DNA from: Streptomyces sp. V1I1
GTDB taxonomy: Bacteria; Actinomycetota; Actinomycetes; Streptomycetales; Streptomycetaceae
Direction: 5' to 3'
Length of the DNA: 64,000 bases
Assembly: GCF_030817355.1 (NCBI RefSeq)
Contig: NZ_JAUSZH010000001.1
Coordinates: forward strand, 6,448,501-6,512,500
Shown here: piece by piece, positions 60,016-64,000 of the stretch
How positions within the stretch are numbered: the first letter of the stretch is position 1
Layout: each line of letters opens with the position of its first letter
Notes under the pieces: generated by a model
Databases searched by the model: none
What the model was told of the DNA's origin: nothing
The model's input: only the letters and a program-made list of their open reading frames with translations
Position numbers and translations under genes: made by a program

Positions 60016-61427
60016 CGCGTACACCTTTCAACGAATCGGCGGGCAGTGCCGGGCTCGGAAGCCCAGTGCGTATGCAGATAGCTCGCATGCACGCCCTGCT
60101 GTACGAACCCCTCGACGCGGCGCTCGGGCCGGTGCATCCCCCAGGCGGGGGCGGCTCCTGCGGCAGGCTCGACGACGGTCCGGTGGAACTCGTGCCCGCG
60201 CATCCGCGTCCCGGCCGCGGCGAGCGCGCTGTCGCTCACTGCGACGGCCTCGCGGTAGCCGAGCGTCAGCCGGTCCGCCATCCGCGCCTCGGCGTCCAGC
60301 ACCCCGCACATCGGCTGCCCGTCCAGCGACCGCGCGAGATACAGCAGCCCGGCGCACTCGGCGGCGACGGGCGCGCCGCAGTGCGCAAGCTCGGCGACGG
60401 CCTTGCGGAGCGGTTCGTTGGCGGACAGCTCGGGGGCGTACACCTCGGGGAATCCGCCGCCGATGACCAGTCCGCTTGTCCCGTCGGGCAGTTGCTCGTC
60501 CCGGAGGGGGTCGAAGGTGACGATGTCGGCGCCGGCGGCGGTGAGGAGTTCGGTGTGCTCGGCGTAGGAGAAGGTGAAGGCGGGCCCACCGGCGACGGCG
60601 ACGAGCGGCCGGCGGCGGCCTTGTTCCCCGGGGCTCCGCCCCGGACCCTGGGGGCGGAGCCCCCGGTTACGGGAAAGGGCGGGGTGGGGAACAGCGCCGC
60701 AGGCCACCCCCGTGTCCCACGCCGCGTCCGGCACTGCGGGCGCGCTGCGCGCCAGCGCGAGCAGGGCCTCCAAGTCGCACCCCGCCCGCACCTGCTCCCC
60801 CATCGCCCGCACCGCTTCAACCGCATCCGCCCGCCGCTCGGCGACCGGCACCAGCCCGAGGTGGCGGCTGGGCGTCCCCACCGCGTCCACCCGCCGCAGC
60901 ACCCCCAGCACCGGTGCGCCCGACTCGTCCAGCGCCTCCCGCAGCAACTCCTCATGCCGGTCCGACCCGACCTTGTTCAGGATCACGCCCCCGATCCGCA
61001 CCTGCGGATCCCACGACGCGAACCCGTGCACCAGCGCCGCCACCGACCGCGACTGCGACGACGCGTCCACCACCAGCACCACCGGCGCCCGCAGCAGCTT
61101 CGCCACCTGTGCCGTGGACGCCAGTTCACCTGCCCCCGCCGCACCGTCGTACAGTCCCATCACGCCCTCGACGACCGCCAGGTCGCACCCCGCCGCGCCG
61201 TGCGCGAACAGCGGTGCCATCAGCTCCGTACCGCACAGATACGCGTCCAGGTTCCGCCCCGGGCGGCCCGTCGCGAGGGAGTGGTAGCCCGGGTCGATGT
61301 AGTCCGGGCCGACCTTGTGCGGGGACACGGAAAGCCCCGTCGCGACGAAGGCCGCCATCAGGCCCGTCGCGACGGTGGTCTTGCCGCTGCCGGACGACGG
61401 CGCGGCGATCACGAGACGTGCTACCAC
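60012..61427 (-). CDS. cobB: Cobyrinate a,c-diamide synthase CobB, with a mini-repeat-encoded insertion
   Basis: A 471-residue protein. The N-terminal ATPase domain has APSSGSGKTTVATGL (Walker A) and VEGVMGLYDG. The C-terminal GATase has its nucleophile in AECAGLLYL. It amidates the a and c side chains. Between the domains, residues encoded by about 60622-60693 (PALSRNRGLRPQGPGRSPG) come from a palindromic mini-repeat and keep the frame. GTG 61427 overlaps the cobO end by 7 nt. Confidence 0.9.
   Translation of the reverse strand: MVARLVIAAPSSGSGKTTVATGLMAAFVATGLSVSPHKVGPDYIDPGYHSLATGRPGRNLDAYLCGTELMAPLFAHGAAGCDLAVVEGVMGLYDGAAGAGELASTAQVAKLLRAPVVLVVDASSQSRSVAALVHGFASWDPQVRIGGVILNKVGSDRHEELLREALDESGAPVLGVLRRVDAVGTPSRHLGLVPVAERRADAVEAVRAMGEQVRAGCDLEALLALARSAPAVPDAAWDTGVACGAVPHPALSRNRGLRPQGPGRSPGEQGRRRPLVAVAGGPAFTFSYAEHTELLTAAGADIVTFDPLRDEQLPDGTSGLVIGGGFPEVYAPELSANEPLRKAVAELAHCGAPVAAECAGLLYLARSLDGQPMCGVLDAEARMADRLTLGYREAVAVSDSALAAAGTRMRGHEFHRTVVEPAAGAAPAWGMHRPERRVEGFVQQGVHASYLHTHWASEPGTARRFVERCTR
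60622..60693. repeat. Streptomyces palindromic mini-repeat inside cobB
   Basis: A perfect 13-bp stem GGGGCTCCGCCCC (60630-60642) with GGGGCGGAGCCCC (60651-60663). The flanking GGTTACGGGAAAGGGCGGGG is common around this repeat family in Streptomyces intergenic DNA. Ends are approximate. Confidence 0.7.
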
Positions 61428-62020
61428 TCGATGCCCCGCTGCCCCTTCTGACCGGCGTCCATCGGGTGCTTCACCTTCGACATGTCGGTCACCAGATCGG
61501 CGAAGTCGACGAGCTCCGCCGGAGCGTTGCGGCCGGTGATGACCACATGCTGGCTGCCGGGCCGGTTCCGCAGTACGTCGATCACCTCGGCCGTGTCCAC
61601 CCACCCCCAGTGCATGGGATACGCGAACTCGTCCAGCACATACAGCTGGTACGTCTGGGCCGCCAGGTCGCGCTTGACCTGCTCCCAGCCCTCGCGCGCC
61701 GCCTCCTCGTTGTTGAGCTGCCTGTCGCGCTGGACCCACGACCAGCCCTCGCCCATCTTGTGCCAGGCGACCGGGCCGCCCTCGCCGGAGGCGCCGAGGA
61801 CCTTCAGCGCGTTCTCCTCGCCGACCTTCCACTTCGCGGACTTCACGAACTGGAAAACCCCGATCGGCCACCCCTGGTTCCAGGCGCGCAGCGCGAGCCC
61901 GAACGCGGCCGTCGACTTCCCTTTGCCGATGCCCGTATGCACGACGACGAGTGGGCGGTTACGGCGCTGACGCGTCGTGAGTCCGTCGTCCGGCACGACG
62001 GCCGGCTGTCCCTGTGGCAT
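61421..62020 (-). CDS. cobO: Cob(I)yrinic acid a,c-diamide adenosyltransferase CobO
   Basis: A 199-residue CobA/CobO-type P-loop enzyme (VVHTGIGKGKSTAAFGLALR, QFVKSAKWKVGEENAL, VLDEFAYPMHWGWVD). It transfers adenosine from ATP to cobalt. It lies between the VWA chelatase gene and cobB with 1-nt and 7-nt overlaps. Confidence 0.95.
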   Translation of the reverse strand: MPQGQPAVVPDDGLTTRQRRNRPLVVVHTGIGKGKSTAAFGLALRAWNQGWPIGVFQFVKSAKWKVGEENALKVLGASGEGGPVAWHKMGEGWSWVQRDRQLNNEEAAREGWEQVKRDLAAQTYQLYVLDEFAYPMHWGWVDTAEVIDVLRNRPGSQHVVITGRNAPAELVDFADLVTDMSKVKHPMDAGQKGQRGIEW

Positions 62021-64000
62021 CAGGCTGCCCTCCTTGATCCTTGTACGTCGCGGACGAGCCCGGCGATGGAATCGGCCCGCAGCTCGTCGAGTGTGACGGC
62101 CGTGCCGCCGAGATCGCCCGCGAGCGTGCCGGCAAGACCGAGGCGTACCGGCCCGGACTCGCAGTCCACGACGATCGCGGCCGTGCCCTCCGAGGCGTGC
62201 AGCCGCCCGGCCCGCGCCGCCAGCGCGACCGGATCGACCCCGCCCGTCGCGCGGCCGTCCGTCACCACGACCAGCAGTGGCCGGCGGGACGGATCGCGCA
62301 GGCGCTCCACGCGCAGTACGTCGTGCGCCCGCAACAGCCCGGCCGCCAGCGGCGTACGGCCACCCGTCGGCAGCGTCTCAAGACGCGCGGCGGCCGCGTC
62401 CACCGACGACGTCGGCGGCAGCGCCACCTCCGCGTCCTTCCCGCGGAAGGTGATCAGGCCGACCTTGTCGCGCCGCTGGTAGGCGTCGAGCAGCAGTGAC
62501 AGCACCGCGCCCTTGACCGCGCTCATCCGCTGCCTGGCCGCCATCGACCCCGATGCGTCGACGACGAACAGCACGAGGTTCCCCTCGCGCCCCTCCCGGG
62601 TCGCCTGCCGCAGATCGTCACGCCGCACCACCAGGCCGCGGCCGCTGCGCCCGCGCGCCCGCTGGTGCGGGGCCGCGGCCTGCACGGTCGCCGCCAAGTG
62701 CAGCTTGGTGAGCGCCCCTCGGGGCCGCCGCGCCCCCGTCGTCCGGCCGTGCTCGGTCCGCGCACGGGACCTGCGCCCCGTCGCGCCCTCGCCCAGGCCG
62801 GGCACGCTCAGCACCTTCGTACGGAACGGCTCCGCGGCCCGTACGGCCTGCTGCTCACCGCCGCCCGCGACCTGCGGCTCCCCGCCGTCGGCCTCATGCG
62901 GCTGCGCGGGCGTGTCAGCCTGCTCAGCGTCGCCCTGCCCCGCATCGCCCTGCGGCGGTGTGCCGGGACCGTCCTGAGGCGGGCGGCCACCGCCGCCCGG
63001 ACCGTCGGGATCCGGATCGTCCTCCTCGCCGCCGAACTCCTCCAGCGTGTCGTCGAGCTTGTCCTCGTCCAGACCGGGCGCGTCGAAGGGATTGCGCCGC
63101 CGCCGGTGCGGGAGTGCCAGCAGAGCGGCCTGCCGCACGTCCTCGGCGAGTACGTCGCTGCGCCCCGCCCACGCGGCCAGCGCCGTCGCGGTCCGTGCCA
63201 TCACGATGTCCGCGCGCATGCCGTCCACCTCGAAGGCCGCGCAGGTCGCGGCGATCTGCCGCAACGCGCCGTCCCCCAGCCGGATGTCGGGCAGCAGCGC
63301 CCGCGCGGCCACGATCCGCGCCCGCAGGGCCGCCTCGTCGTCCGCCCAGCGAGCGGCGAATCCGGCCGGATCGTCGTCGTAGGCGAGCCGCCGCCGCACC
63401 ACCTCCACCCGCTGGTCGGGCTCGCGCGACGCCGCCACCTCGACGGTGAGCCCGAATCGGTCCAGCAACTGCGGCCGCAGCTCGCCCTCTTCGGGGTTCA
63501 TCGTCCCCACGAGCAGAAAACGGGCGGCGTGCCGCACCGAGACGCCTTCACGCTCGACGTACGAGGCGCCCATGGCGGCCGCGTCCAGCAGCAGGTCGAC
63601 CAGATGGTCATGCAGCAGGTTGACCTCGTCGACGTAGAGAATCCCGCGGTGCGCGTCCGCGAGCAGCCCCGGCTCGAAGGCTTTGACGCCCTCGGCCAGC
63701 GCCCGCTCGATGTCGAGGGCCCCGACGAGCCGGTCCTCGGACGCCCCGACGGGCAGCTCAACCATCCGTGCGGCCCGCGCCACACCGCCACCGGCCTCGT
63801 GCGGACCGTCGGGGCACGCGGGGTCGGGCGCCGCGGGGTCGCAGGAGAACCGGCACCCGGCGACGACCGGCACCTCGGGCAGGAGGGCGGAAAGGGCCCG
63901 TACGGCGGTGGACTTGGCGGTGCCCTTCTCGCCGCGGACGAGCACACCACCCACGGCGGGCGAGACCGCGTTCAGCAGCAACCCGAGCCGCAGGTCGTCC
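62020..64000 (-). CDS. Cobaltochelatase-type AAA+/VWA protein (ChlI/ChlD-like), N-terminus outside the window
   Basis: The open frame runs off the right edge, with DDLRLGLLLNAVSPAVGG ahead of the Walker A loop GEKGTAKST. Visible parts are the AAA+ domain (about 1-320), an acidic Pro/Gln-rich linker (EEDDPDPDGPG and QPHEADG), and a C-terminal VWA domain with the MIDAS motif DASGSMAARQ. A cysteine cluster (CRFSCDP...CPDGP) follows Walker A. Such fused proteins drive metal insertion with CobN; CobN itself is not in view. Confidence 0.87.
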   Translation of the reverse strand, partial: DDLRLGLLLNAVSPAVGGVLVRGEKGTAKSTAVRALSALLPEVPVVAGCRFSCDPAAPDPACPDGPHEAGGGVARAARMVELPVGASEDRLVGALDIERALAEGVKAFEPGLLADAHRGILYVDEVNLLHDHLVDLLLDAAAMGASYVEREGVSVRHAARFLLVGTMNPEEGELRPQLLDRFGLTVEVAASREPDQRVEVVRRRLAYDDDPAGFAARWADDEAALRARIVAARALLPDIRLGDGALRQIAATCAAFEVDGMRADIVMARTATALAAWAGRSDVLAEDVRQAALLALPHRRRRNPFDAPGLDEDKLDDTLEEFGGEEDDPDPDGPGGGGRPPQDGPGTPPQGDAGQGDAEQADTPAQPHEADGGEPQVAGGGEQQAVRAAEPFRTKVLSVPGLGEGATGRRSRARTEHGRTTGARRPRGALTKLHLAATVQAAAPHQRARGRSGRGLVVRRDDLRQATREGREGNLVLFVVDASGSMAARQRMSAVKGAVLSLLLDAYQRRDKVGLITFRGKDAEVALPPTSSVDAAAARLETLPTGGRTPLAAGLLRAHDVLRVERLRDPSRRPLLVVVTDGRATGGVDPVALAARAGRLHASEGTAAIVVDCESGPVRLGLAGTLAGDLGGTAVTLDELRADSIAGLVRDVQGSRRAA

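Noticed and set aside
1..64000. tRNA, rRNA and insertion sequences
   Set aside because: Intergenic regions were read for tRNA-like arms, terminal inverted repeats and transposase motifs; none was convincing.

Overview
The window is high-GC actinobacterial chromosome with GTG starts, many 1-8 nt gene overlaps and leaderless-looking promoters. Gene content and order (suf operon, dapD, ectABCD, an LAETG-anchored surface protein, cobalamin genes) point to a Streptomyces core-chromosome segment. From memory, the order resembles the SCO1850-SCO1930 stretch of S. coelicolor; no alignment was run. There is no phage, insertion sequence, CRISPR array, rRNA or recognisable tRNA. Mobile content is limited to short palindromic mini-repeats and minisatellites.

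Layout: 1-837 is the 3' end of a secreted malectin-domain protein, probably a subtilase. 981-7537 is an Fe-S assembly operon: sufR, sufB, sufD, a Rieske ferredoxin, sufC, sufS, sufU and sufT. 7596-8040 is a decaying VOC gene. 8051-10460 holds an SMR pump/TetR pair and an MFS transporter. 10470-12398 is dapD and dapA, convergent. 12588-13301 is an ABM-fold protein with a SoxR-like promoter. 13314-16868 holds a secreted nuclease-like protein and an unknown protein. 17022-18929 is an unusual three-gene cassette (stand-alone domain, protease-like protein, small unknown). 19246-24327 holds phoX, a GntR regulator with an ACC deaminase, a small tudor-like protein, a double TerD protein and a small unknown.

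24599-31386 plus 37793-39331 encode sugar-acid catabolism. Uronate dehydrogenase and KdgD form one branch. A GntR regulator, a DapA-family enzyme and an IlvD/Edd dehydratase form what may be a pentonate branch. Both branches could end in 2-oxoglutarate semialdehyde, which the IclR-linked aldehyde dehydrogenase would oxidise to 2-oxoglutarate. Between them lie a purine permease, a truncated penicillin-binding protein, a membrane protein/histidine kinase/response regulator operon and a GNAT enzyme.

39337-47656 is a series of single genes (DUF1349, MDR oxidoreductase, AraC, membrane protein, GNATs, FrnE-like DsbA, class V aminotransferase, MarR and an old yellow enzyme). 47726-50911 is ectABCD on the minus strand. 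51321-53681 is an amidohydrolase and a sortase substrate. 53783-64000 is a mostly minus-strand cobalamin cluster (a VWA/AAA chelatase cut by the window edge, cobO, cobB, cobI, cobM, a CbiG-CobJ fusion, cbiX and cobC), with a ZIP metal transporter embedded on the plus strand.

The items most worth following up are the 17-19 kb cassette, the long palindromic operators (SMR/TetR, GntR, MarR/OYE), the SoxR-like promoter, the repeats that begin just after stop codons, the mini-repeats inside coding genes, and the PBP remnant.
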